Part shown: piece by piece, positions 33,053 through 41,048 of the stretch | Numbering within the stretch: the stretch's first letter is position 1 | Layout: each line of letters starts with the position of its first letter | Assembly: GCA_029974015.1 (NCBI GenBank) | Contig: JARKUF010000040.1 | Span: 1-64,000 of the forward strand | Direction of reading: 5' to 3' | DNA: 64,000 nucleotides | Source of the DNA: Spirochaetota bacterium | GTDB taxonomy: Bacteria > Spirochaetota > UBA4802 > JAGODF01 | Notes under the pieces: generated by a model | Seen by the model: only the letters and a program-made list of their open reading frames with translations | Database searches by the model: none | What the model was told of the DNA's origin: nothing | Translations under genes and position numbers: made by a program

Positions 33053-33499
33053 ATGCAAAAAAGAAGAATATTGCTCCTGACGGCGGCCTGCGCGGTCCTT
33101 GCAGGGTCCTGCGCCGGGGCGCCCCAGGTCCGTCACTCCGATACCGGCTGGCAATCCGACGACGTCTTTCGGGTCCGTGCCGCCGGGTTGTCGGAGGGCG
33201 GCGGGCCCGTTAGCCTAAGGGAATTCAGGGCAAAAAAGGCCGCCGTGGAAATGGCCAGGTATATTGTCCTGGAGGAGTTCACGGCATGGATAATTCTGGG
33301 ACTGGATGGTGGAGGGCCGGGATATGACGAAGCGATGGGAAGGGTAAAACATGAGTTTGCCGCGGCCGCTTCGAAGGGAAACGTGGCCCATGAGGAATAC
33401 GACGCCGGGGGCAATTGTTTAATCATCTACGAGGTTACGGGGCCGTGTTTGCGACAGTCCCTGGCGAAGCTGAGAAACCAAATGGGCCTTGGCCGGTGA
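33053..33499 (+). CDS. Small lipoprotein of unknown function
   Basis: The 148-residue precursor has a lipoprotein signal peptide ending LAGSC (Cys20). The mature part contains FRVRAAGLSEGGGPVSLREFRAKKAAVEMARY, reminiscent of LPP20-type lipoproteins, whose conserved part begins with a similar Ala/Lys-rich helix. It is divergent from the nqr operon and convergent with the EAL gene (nine bases between stops). It follows AGGATTTTTC. Function unknown. Confidence 0.75.
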   Translation: MQKRRILLLTAACAVLAGSCAGAPQVRHSDTGWQSDDVFRVRAAGLSEGGGPVSLREFRAKKAAVEMARYIVLEEFTAWIILGLDGGGPGYDEAMGRVKHEFAAAASKGNVAHEEYDAGGNCLIIYEVTGPCLRQSLAKLRNQMGLGR

Positions 33500-33508
33500 C
33501 GTCCTGGT

Positions 33509-36500
33509 TTAGGCCTTGAGCTTTGTTGCGAAGTCTTCCGGAGGGAGCGGTCTGCTGAAATAATAGCCCTGGTAGAAGTCGCACTTGTTGGCCACAAGAA
33601 AATCGAGCTGTTCCTTAAATTCCACTCCCTCGGCGACGACTTTGAAATCCAGGTTGTGGGCAAGATCGATGATGGTCGTGGCGATGGTTGCCGATTTCTG
33701 GTTGTCAGGCAGAAGGTCGATGAAGGATTTGTCGATCTTCAGCATATCGATGGGATAGTCCTTCAACTTCGAGAGGGACGAGTATCCCGTGCCGAAATCG
33801 TCTATCGACATCGAAAGTCCCAGGGCGTTGAGCTCTTTCAGCTTTTCAATGCTCTCCGCCTCATTGCTCATGATGCCGCTCTCGGTGATTTCCAGCTCAA
33901 GCCACAGCGGTTCCAGCTTCGTGTCCTTTAATACATGTATGATGTTGGACACCATGTCGGGATGGTTGAACTGGTATGGAGAAAGGTTTACCGCCACTTT
34001 CAGCGAGGGAAGCCCCTCTCGCTGCCACCGTGCGTTCTGCTTGCACGCCTGGTAAAGGATGATGTTGCCTATCTCCTCGATCATGCCGTTTTTCTCGGCC
34101 AGTGGGATAAACTCGAAGGGCGGCACAAGTCCACGGTCCGGGGAGCGCCACCGTATGAGGGTTTCCATGCCGATGATGTCGCCGTTTTGGGTCACTTTAG
34201 GCTGGTAGTGCGCCAGGAATTCGTTGCGGATTATGGCGTGGCGGAGTTCCTCTTCCAGACGTATCCGCTTTATGATCTCTGCGTTCATCCCCTCGTTGTA
34301 GAGGTAGTAGGTGTTCCTTCCCCTCTCCTTGGCGTGGTACATGGCCGTTTCGGCGTTGCGCATGAGGGTGTCTTCGCGCGCTCCGTCGCTTGGGAAAATG
34401 CTTACGCCGATACTTGGGGTGATGTGGAAGACATTGCTTTCCACGATGAAGGGGTCCGAGAAGACGCCGAAGGCCTTCTGGACCACGTCCACGATCCCTT
34501 CGGGGTTCCCAATATCCGTGAAGAGGACCATGAATTTGTCCCCGTCAAGGCGCGACACCAGATCGTCTTCGCGGAATGATATTTTCATTTTTGAGGCGAT
34601 TTTCTGGAGGAGCTTGTCACCGGCGACGGGGCCGTGCATCTCATTTATGTTCTTGAACTTGTCAAGGCCAAGGCACATGACCGCGAAGACCCTGGGGCGG
34701 TCCCTGCGCTGGGACTTCACTATCTCCATCCTTAGCTTGGTGGTGAACATTTCCCGATTGGGAAGCTTAGTGAGTTGATCGTAAAAGGTGTAGTAGGCGA
34801 GGAGCTCCTCGGCCTGTTTGCGCTTCGATATGTCGATGATGACGACCAGAATTTCCCTGTTTTCGTCGTTCTTTTTAGCTGTAATTTCCGTCCAGAACTT
34901 GTTCCCCTTCGTGTCAAGGAGTGGCGCTTCAAAGTTAAACACTTCCCCCTGGGATTCCAGGCGCCGCATAAGGCCGGTAATGTCGCCGGGATCGGCGAAG
35001 AGGGAAAAAAAGTCTGTGCCAATTATGTCACCCCGGGACCCATGGCCAAAAAGCGTATATCCAAGGTCGTTGGTTTCAAGGATCGTCTTCGTAGGGAAGT
35101 CGACGGTGAGCATTCCCACCAGGGCGTTGTTGTAGAGGCGACGATATTTCTCCTCGTGCAGTTTCATCGCCTTCTCGGAGATTTTTCTTTCCGTGACGTC
35201 CCTGGTGTTCAGCAGTAGCCCCTGGATGAGGGGATTGCGGAAAAGGTTGCTCCCCGTCGATTCCATGTACCGCCATGTGCCGTCCCTGTGGAGGTGCCGA
35301 AATTCAAGGAGCGTTATTTCTCCGTTTTTAAGCCAGGCGCTCTCCTGGAGCTTTTTTAGAACTTCGCTTTTATCGTCGGGATGAATGTAGTCAATGGAGT
35401 TTTTCCCCAGGCGCTCTTCCTGTGAATAGCCCAGAACTTGAAGCACGGACTGGCTCTCGTATTTGATGATGCTGTTGTTATCGATGATGGAGATGATTTC
35501 TGAGCTGTGCTCAATCATGGTGCGGAACTTTTCCTGGCTTTCCCGTAGCGTGTTCTCCGCCTCGATGATGTTCGTGATGTCGATGGCGATGCCCCGGATG
35601 CCGATGGTGATTCCCGCTTCCTGGATTGGTGTGGTGTAGAGGTGGATGGGGACGAGGCGGTCCTTCCCCTGGAATGTGTACCCCTCGCCGTTGTAGCGTT
35701 TTCCGTGAAGGGTTTTTCCGAGCCCCCTGGCGGCCCTCTCGCGCTGGTCCGCCACGATGATGTTGAACCCATTGGTCCCCAGCAATTCTTCCGGGGTGTA
35801 TCCGAGTATCTCGGTTGTGCGCTGGTTAATATAGAGGATGGATCCGCCGGTATCGAGTTCGAAGACGATCTCAGGCAGATATTCCACCAGTTCCCGGAAA
35901 CGGCGCTCGCTATCAATGAGGGCTTCAATGTACTGCTTTTTGTCGGTGAGGTCCCGGACAATGCCGCGAAAACCGGCTTTCTTTCCGGTTTTCCCGTAAA
36001 AGAGTTCCACTGAAGCGCTTATGGTCCTGCTCTTCCCGCTTTTATGGAGAAGCTCCCAGTCGGAAAATTCTGCGCGTTCACTGCTGCGGTATACGGAAGA
36101 AAAAACCTTAAAAATTTTATCGGCCGTTTCAGGTGAGAAAAAGTCGCGATAGCTTCGGCCGAGAATAGAATGGAGGTCCATGCCGACCATTACCGTGAAG
36201 GCATTGTTCACGAAGGTGATTTTGCCGCGAAGGTCGGTCTGATAATATCCTTCCTTCATGGATTCAAGGATGGTGCGGTACTTTTCTTCCGACTCCACGA
36301 GGGCGTCCTGGATCGATTTGAAGTCGGTAATGTCCCTGGCGATGCCGAAGAACTCCGCTTCCCCGCGTTCATTTATCACTCTACTTACATACTGTCCAAC
36401 CCAGATTGACCTGCCGTCTTTTTTGAGTATGGGAAGCTCGTGATAGGTTTGATTTATCTCCTCTTCGAGTTGTTCCTTGTAAAAATTGAATATCTCATCT

Positions 36501-37063
36501 CGATACTCTATGGGGATTATGTCCTGATAGTTCATAGACAAAATCTCATCGGGAGCGTATCCGAGCTTCTTGACGCCAAAGCTGTTCATATACTTGAAAT
36601 TACCCTGGCTGTCGTTGCGGTAAATGATGTCGTTGGCGTTTTCCACCAGCTCACGATATTTCTTTTCGCTTTCCTCGAGGGCTTTCTGGACTTTCAAATA
36701 GGGGGACACGTCGCGGGCTATACAGCGGAAACCCGCGGGTTTCTCTTTTTGATCCAATATTGGCGTGGGAAATATTTCCAGGGTTTTCGTTCCGCCGGGG
36801 CCTCCAGCAACAGAAAGGGGCGTCCATTTTTTTCCGGCCTCCGTTTGGTCGTAGCTTTGGAGAAGGTCGGAGATGACGCAGGCAAAGGCATTGTCGAATA
36901 GGGCGGAGCAATGCAGGCCGATAATCTTCTCGCGTTTTATATCGAAAAAGGAAGCGAAGGTTTCATTTGAGTAGGTGATGGTCCCGTCCAGACCGCACTC
37001 GAAATAGCCTTCTAGAATTTTTTCGACCAGTGCCTGAAATCTTTTTTCGTTTTTTGCAGACAT
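33509..37063 (-). CDS. Soluble six-PAS protein with degenerate GGDEF and an EAL domain
   Basis: ATG 37063 follows AAAGGA. The 1184 residues comprise six PAS domains (about 5-120, 130-250, 255-375, 380-500, 505-630, 640-750), a GGDEF domain (about 760-915) and an EAL domain (about 930-1175). The GGDEF signature reads LDGDKF, so cyclase activity is unlikely. The EAL domain keeps METLIRW (Glu with Thr for Ala), LEITES, DDFGTGYSSL, KIDKSFI, AEGVE and QGYYFSRPL, so it may hydrolyse c-di-GMP, perhaps with GTP binding in the dead GGDEF as an activator. No membrane helix is seen: the signals are cytoplasmic (redox, oxygen or ligand). Confidence 0.9.
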   Translation of the reverse strand: MSAKNEKRFQALVEKILEGYFECGLDGTITYSNETFASFFDIKREKIIGLHCSALFDNAFACVISDLLQSYDQTEAGKKWTPLSVAGGPGGTKTLEIFPTPILDQKEKPAGFRCIARDVSPYLKVQKALEESEKKYRELVENANDIIYRNDSQGNFKYMNSFGVKKLGYAPDEILSMNYQDIIPIEYRDEIFNFYKEQLEEEINQTYHELPILKKDGRSIWVGQYVSRVINERGEAEFFGIARDITDFKSIQDALVESEEKYRTILESMKEGYYQTDLRGKITFVNNAFTVMVGMDLHSILGRSYRDFFSPETADKIFKVFSSVYRSSERAEFSDWELLHKSGKSRTISASVELFYGKTGKKAGFRGIVRDLTDKKQYIEALIDSERRFRELVEYLPEIVFELDTGGSILYINQRTTEILGYTPEELLGTNGFNIIVADQRERAARGLGKTLHGKRYNGEGYTFQGKDRLVPIHLYTTPIQEAGITIGIRGIAIDITNIIEAENTLRESQEKFRTMIEHSSEIISIIDNNSIIKYESQSVLQVLGYSQEERLGKNSIDYIHPDDKSEVLKKLQESAWLKNGEITLLEFRHLHRDGTWRYMESTGSNLFRNPLIQGLLLNTRDVTERKISEKAMKLHEEKYRRLYNNALVGMLTVDFPTKTILETNDLGYTLFGHGSRGDIIGTDFFSLFADPGDITGLMRRLESQGEVFNFEAPLLDTKGNKFWTEITAKKNDENREILVVIIDISKRKQAEELLAYYTFYDQLTKLPNREMFTTKLRMEIVKSQRRDRPRVFAVMCLGLDKFKNINEMHGPVAGDKLLQKIASKMKISFREDDLVSRLDGDKFMVLFTDIGNPEGIVDVVQKAFGVFSDPFIVESNVFHITPSIGVSIFPSDGAREDTLMRNAETAMYHAKERGRNTYYLYNEGMNAEIIKRIRLEEELRHAIIRNEFLAHYQPKVTQNGDIIGMETLIRWRSPDRGLVPPFEFIPLAEKNGMIEEIGNIILYQACKQNARWQREGLPSLKVAVNLSPYQFNHPDMVSNIIHVLKDTKLEPLWLELEITESGIMSNEAESIEKLKELNALGLSMSIDDFGTGYSSLSKLKDYPIDMLKIDKSFIDLLPDNQKSATIATTIIDLAHNLDFKVVAEGVEFKEQLDFLVANKCDFYQGYYFSRPLPPEDFATKLKA

Positions 37064-37153
37064 AGTTCCTTTTTGTTGGTCACGCGAAATCCGGGACTTT
37101 CTCTCCAATTAGCAGGCCACAGTAGGTAAAGAACACATTAGCAACTATCCATA

Positions 37154-37272
37154 GGGAACCTCTTTAGAAGTAAATTTAAGGTCCACTTAAATTGCAACTA
37201 TTGGCATGCTCATGACTTGTATTTTCCCGCCAGTCTCAGGAAGGCGGGAAAACTTGATTATTTAAGGTTGCC
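37154..37272 (+). repeat. Two-hairpin intergenic repeat, worn full copy
   Basis: It begins GGGAACCTCTTTAGAAG, carries GCAACTATTGGCATGCTCATGACTTG, a shortened GC hairpin (TTTTCCCGCC...GGCGGGAAAA) and ends TTAAGGTTGCC. It sits in the 596-base gap upstream of the six-PAS gene, which holds two copies and no gene. Confidence 0.75.
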
Positions 37273-37431
37273 CATATAAAAAAGCTAATCCGGGCCTGGA
37301 TTTCAAAATAAAATTCATGTTTGGTCAATAAGAAAATGTTTGGAAAATGGATATAATGAGATAAGTTTACATATATAATATATTGGCGGGTAATATTATG
37401 TACTTTTTGTTAAGGGAAGCTATAAATACAT

Positions 37432-37550
37432 GGAACCTCTAAAAATTAAATTTTTGAGGTTCCCTTAACTTATAACTACTGGCATACTCAGGACTTAGGT
37501 TTTCCCGCCCGCCGAAGGCGGGCGGGAAAACCTAATTATTAGAGGTTGCC
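37432..37550 (+). repeat. Two-hairpin intergenic repeat, best-preserved copy
   Basis: At 119 bp this is the cleanest copy: GGAACCTCTAAAAATTAAA and TTTTTGAGGTTCC form the AT hairpin; after the linker ACTACTGGCATACTCAGGAC the GC hairpin AGGTTTTCCCGCCCGCC-GAA-GGCGGGCGGGAAAACCT is perfect over 17 pairs (written here as its two arms and loop); the copy ends ATTATTAGAGGTTGCC. Confidence 0.9.
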
Positions 37551-37659
37551 AATTAGAAATTGCCTTAAATTCTCAAGTTAAAAGGGAAAAATGACGAAGA
37601 TGTAGTCAGGGAGAAATCGGTTTCAAGGATGAAACCTTTCCCAATCACGGAGGATGAAA

Positions 37660-37797
37660 ATGACAATAGAACGATGTAAAAAATGCCCATATTACATGGT
37701 GCACTTTAAAAACGGAGTGCTTTGCAATTACCTGTTTGACGTACAGGAACGCGCCATTCACAGGGGCCGATGCGTCCAGGCTTGCCCCATTGATTAG
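37660..37797 (+). CDS. Tiny Cys-rich protein (45 residues)
   Basis: ATG 37660 sits six bases after GGAGG; an in-frame ATG at 37654 overlaps that site and is less likely. The product has Cys at 6, 9, 22, 38 and 42 (CKKC, LCN, CVQACP), an arrangement suited to zinc or an Fe-S cluster. The end RCVQACPID resembles a ferredoxin half-motif. Its stop overlaps the convergent zinc-ribbon gene by three bases. Function unknown; the codon pattern and ribosome site support a real gene. Confidence 0.6.
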   Translation: MTIERCKKCPYYMVHFKNGVLCNYLFDVQERAIHRGRCVQACPID

Positions 37798-38039
37798 TCC
37801 AGCTTCTTTTCCGAGTCCCCCACAACGCGGGCGTACAATTCCGCGCCGAGGCATTCCTCGGCGTGGCGGCACCAGCGGGCGCACGATTCTATTTCCCTGT
37901 AAATTACGGTGAGGCAGGTGGGGCATTTAGCCGATGTTTCATCGGAAAAAATTTCAACGGTAGCTCCGCATCCCGGACATGTCTTAACGTGAAGTTCCGG
38001 GGTCCTAAGATTCGACGTGCCAGGACATAATGGTTTCAT
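37794..38039 (-). CDS. Small zinc-ribbon protein
   Basis: The 81-residue protein has CPGC (21-24) and CPTC (39-42), a zinc ribbon, then three more Cys at 53, 57 and 63 near an RHAEEC segment. It starts after a leader containing CTATCACGCGAC and stops against the tiny Cys-rich gene. No family name is recognised. It precedes no operon; the ferredoxin gene upstream is on the same strand, 135 bases away with a repeat remnant between. Confidence 0.65.
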   Translation of the reverse strand: MKPLCPGTSNLRTPELHVKTCPGCGATVEIFSDETSAKCPTCLTVIYREIESCARWCRHAEECLGAELYARVVGDSEKKLD

Positions 38040-38110
38040 GGTATTCTCCGTGCGATAGACAGGGAATGGCCGCCATTTCCAATTCTATCACGCGACTTCT
38101 TTTTCTCCAA

Positions 38111-38144
38111 GGGAACTTCGAAAACTAATTTTTTAGCGGTTGCC
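38111..38144. repeat. Collapsed copy of the two-hairpin repeat
   Basis: GGGAACTTCGAAAACTAATT is followed directly by TTTTAGCGGTTGCC, so the left end is joined to the right end with the whole centre deleted. It lies between the ferredoxin gene and the zinc-ribbon gene. Confidence 0.5.
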
Positions 38145-38174
38145 ACAAGATGTTTACTCATCTCTCCCGGGCCC

Positions 38175-39014
38175 TCACACTATGTCACCGCCGATGGAAA
38201 CGGTAACGTCATGTACCGGAATTGAAACACCCGCTTTCATAAGGGCCTCTTTTACGATCCTCCCCAGGCCGAAACAGCAGGGGACTTCCATGTGTACAAG
38301 CGTGATTGATCGTATTTCCCGCCGTCCGAATAGCTCGGTCAGCTTTTCAATGTACGATTCAATGCCCTTGTCGAGCTTGGGGCAGAAGATGAAAAGTTTT
38401 TTTCCGCGCAAAAACTTCTTGTGGAACCCGGCGAGGGCGAAGGGGACGCAGTCCGCGGCGATGAGCAGATCCGCGCTCCGGAAATAAGGCGCGTTAGGAT
38501 TGATGAGATGGAGCTGTACCGGCCACTGGGTGAGCTCGGATTGTATGTCATCGGTACCGGCGGCGGTTTCTTCTCCGTTTCGTTGAATTTCACGTTGCAT
38601 TGAGCCGGGACATCCCATCCGCAAGTGAGTCCGGGCCGGGCCGTTGAGACCGGAGTTGAACCCATCTGGAATGGTGTGGCCGTTGAGCTCCAAATACCTG
38701 AGGGCTTCCAGGAGGTATTCCGTTTCATTGTGGTCCCTCAGGTGTTGGAGATGTGCGCGGATAGTTCCGGGCCCCTGCTTTACGACATTGGCAATGACCC
38801 TTTTTTCATCGTAAGGTTCCGCCTCCCTTTCCTCTACGGAAATGGCCCCTTCGGGACATTCGCCAATGCAGGCGCCGAGGCCGTCGCAGAAAAGGTCACT
38901 CACCAGGCGGGCCTTCCCGTCGATTATTTGCAGCGCCCCTTCAGGGCATCCGGGTATGCAGGCGCCGCAGCCGTTACATAGGGTTTCATCTATTTTGATT
39001 ATTGTGCGAAGCAT
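38175..39014 (-). CDS. Ferredoxin-domain protein with unknown C-terminal domain
   Basis: The 279-residue cytoplasmic protein has two ferredoxin motifs at the N-terminus. The first is complete (CNGCGACIPGCPEG, about 14-27). In the second (CDGLGACIGECPEG, about 43-56) the second Cys is Leu, so it has CxxxxxC instead of CxxCxxC. The remaining 200 residues include a Cys in RMGCPGSMQ, DLLIAADCVPFAL, and the Cys pair VPCCFGLGRI. This looks like a known but uncharacterised 4Fe-4S protein family of anaerobes. It may serve as an electron carrier. Confidence 0.78.
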   Translation of the reverse strand: MLRTIIKIDETLCNGCGACIPGCPEGALQIIDGKARLVSDLFCDGLGACIGECPEGAISVEEREAEPYDEKRVIANVVKQGPGTIRAHLQHLRDHNETEYLLEALRYLELNGHTIPDGFNSGLNGPARTHLRMGCPGSMQREIQRNGEETAAGTDDIQSELTQWPVQLHLINPNAPYFRSADLLIAADCVPFALAGFHKKFLRGKKLFIFCPKLDKGIESYIEKLTELFGRREIRSITLVHMEVPCCFGLGRIVKEALMKAGVSIPVHDVTVSIGGDIV

Positions 39015-39176
39015 TTTTTACAGTCCTTAATATCGTTAGGATTCCTAACTACATGTGCAACTTATCACGTGACCCCGGGGCCTGTCAAGAAAATTACCAT
39101 GATTTTTTTGCAAAGAGATTGTTGCGCCTCGAAAAGGTTGAGGCCCGCAATGACAGTATTTAATTTTGTAAAATTA

Positions 39177-39296
39177 GGCAACCTCTAAAAATTAGGTTTA
39201 CCCGCCCGCCTTCGGCGGGCGGGTAAACCTAAATCTTGAACATGCAAGCAGTTACAAATTATGGGAAATTTAAAAAATTAAATTTTGAGAGGTTCA
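39177..39296 (-). repeat. Two-hairpin intergenic repeat, full copy overlapping a gene end
   Basis: Inverted copy: GGCAACCTCTAAAAATTAGG, stem TTTACCCGCCCGCC-TTC-GGCGGGCGGGTAAA, then ATGCAAGCAGTTACAAATTATGG and the AT hairpin to GAGAGGTTC. The stem has TTTACCC/GGGTAAA where most copies have TTTTCCC/GGGAAAA, a paired change. Bases 39259-39296 also encode the last residues and stop of the OmpA-like protein. Confidence 0.88.
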
Positions 39297-40344
39297 CATT
39301 ATTTTTAGTGGCGGGCACCACGGTAATGTCGACCCTTCGGTTCAGGGACTTGTTGGCATCGGTGTTGTTGGGGACAATGGGATTGAATTCGCCGTATCCA
39401 ACGGCAGAAAACCGTTCAGGCCTTAAGTTCGTGTTCTTTAACAGGTAACCGAGAACTGCCAGGGCACGCTCTGTGGAGAGCTGCCAGTTGTCGCGGAATG
39501 TCCGGGTACTGATGGGTACATTGTCGGTGTGTCCTTCCACCATTATACGGTTTTCCGGATAGCCTGCGAGGATATCCTTGATCTTGTCGAGGGCCCCGTA
39601 AACGCCTCTTCGAAGCTCCGCCGACCCCGACTCGAAGAGGATTTTATTGTTGATGTTGATGACGATCCTGTCGCGAAGGCGCTTGATGCTGATGTCCCCT
39701 TTGCTGATTTCGTCCCTGAGTTGCTTTTCTAATTCCTCGGCCTGCAGGCCCATACGGGAAAGCTCTTCCTTCTGGGTCTCCGTGAGCTTTTTGAGCGTTG
39801 CGTTCTCGTCATTTAGGTCGGCCAGGCGGGACTCGAGACCAGACAGTTTTCTTATGCATTCACCGGAGATATCTTCGATTTTTTTCAGATGTTCGTCTTT
39901 TTCATGAGCAAGCCGTTTCAAACATTCGTCAAAATCGTTCCTGCAACGGGCTTCGAGCCTCCGGTTTTCGTCGATGAGTTCTTTCACTTTTTCACTACTC
40001 GTGCTGCGTGTGATTTCAAGGCTTTTTTCAAGGGACCCGATCTTCTTCGCGCAGGACGCCGCCTCGTCTTGGATGCGCCGCTCAAGGAAGGCCACCTTTT
40101 CTGCGAGAATTCCTATCCTGTCCAGGAGGTCCTTTTTTTCTGAAAGCAAATTGGCACGGTCGTTGTCGTACTGTTTTTTGAGGTACTTTAACTCAAGTTC
40201 CAGGGCAGTTTTTTCGTTGTAAACACGGTTGTACTCTCCCGGGAAATAGAAAAGGTCCGCCTTAACCGGCGCCGGGGAGTATATGAGGGCGGAGAAGAGG
40301 ACGGGGGCCATAATTGCGATTTTCAAGCGTGAGGTCATTTTCAT
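39259..40344 (-). CDS. OmpA-domain protein with long coiled coil
   Basis: The 361-residue protein has a signal peptide (cut near VKA-DL, residue 29), a coiled coil (about 45-215) with regular Lys/Glu/Leu heptads, and a C-terminal OmpA/MotB peptidoglycan-binding domain (about 220-345: ILFESGSAELRRGV, VEGHTDNVPI, NWQLSTERALAVLGYL, GYGEFNPIVPN, NRRVDITVV). It would anchor to peptidoglycan in the periplasm. It overlaps the preceding lipoprotein gene by four bases. The last residues (KFNFLNFP) are encoded by a repeat element, so the original end was probably different. Confidence 0.88.
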   Translation of the reverse strand: MKMTSRLKIAIMAPVLFSALIYSPAPVKADLFYFPGEYNRVYNEKTALELELKYLKKQYDNDRANLLSEKKDLLDRIGILAEKVAFLERRIQDEAASCAKKIGSLEKSLEITRSTSSEKVKELIDENRRLEARCRNDFDECLKRLAHEKDEHLKKIEDISGECIRKLSGLESRLADLNDENATLKKLTETQKEELSRMGLQAEELEKQLRDEISKGDISIKRLRDRIVININNKILFESGSAELRRGVYGALDKIKDILAGYPENRIMVEGHTDNVPISTRTFRDNWQLSTERALAVLGYLLKNTNLRPERFSAVGYGEFNPIVPNNTDANKSLNRRVDITVVPATKNNVNLSKFNFLNFP

Positions 40345-41039
40345 TCCACTTCGTATTTAAAGGTCCGGTACTGCTCCAGGGCGGCTTTTTCCCTGTCGAT
40401 CTTTTCGCTCTTCTCCCGCGCCTTTTTCACGAGGTCTTTTTGTTTTACAAGGAAGTTTTCGTAGTCTTCGGTGTTTATCTTTTCTTTGGATTTAAAGAAC
40501 TTGGCGATGCCCGACTTCTTTTCCGGAAACTCTTCCGGACGGCGGTCCTGGTAAGACCGCGCCACCCTCGCTTTTTCAAGCTGCATTTCCCAGACTGCTG
40601 CGGACATCTCTGTCTCACGAAGTTCGAGGGCCGCCGAAAGGTAGTCCCGCCTTACCGCGGCATATTTTAAATAATTCTGATGGGCTGAGATTGCACCAGT
40701 CAGGTCCCGTATGGCTTTTTTGTTTTTTATCGCAAGCGGCTCGTCTTTTGTGAGATTGTATAGCTTTTCCTTCTCTCGGAAAACCGCCATCTTCCTTTCC
40801 AGAAAATCTTTCGTGGCGCCGGCAAGGGCCTCGTCCTGGACAGCAATGTCCCGTTCGGTCCTGGCCGAATCAACGTCCTTTTTTCGGCGAAGTATTTCCT
40901 GCTCGAGCTCCTGTATCCGTGCAGACTCGTCGGATTTTATTTCTGAAAGATATGTAGTATCTACGGGCGTTGGCATCGTCGTGCATGTCGTGCCGATGGC
41001 GCAAATTAGCATGAGGGCGAAAGCGGCATGTGTTTTCAT
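40341..41039 (-). CDS. Coiled-coil periplasmic protein or lipoprotein
   Basis: The 232-residue protein has a signal peptide MKTHAAFALMLICAIGTTC with a Cys at 19; the box GTTC is poor for standard signal peptidase II, but looser boxes occur in spirochaetes. The mature part is almost entirely helical and charged with coiled-coil heptads. It lies between the MscS-type channel (nine bases upstream) and the OmpA-domain protein (ATGA overlap), so all three are probably one envelope unit. No domain is recognised. Confidence 0.75.
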   Translation of the reverse strand: MKTHAAFALMLICAIGTTCTTMPTPVDTTYLSEIKSDESARIQELEQEILRRKKDVDSARTERDIAVQDEALAGATKDFLERKMAVFREKEKLYNLTKDEPLAIKNKKAIRDLTGAISAHQNYLKYAAVRRDYLSAALELRETEMSAAVWEMQLEKARVARSYQDRRPEEFPEKKSGIAKFFKSKEKINTEDYENFLVKQKDLVKKAREKSEKIDREKAALEQYRTFKYEVE

Positions 41040-41048
41040 TGCTCGACC

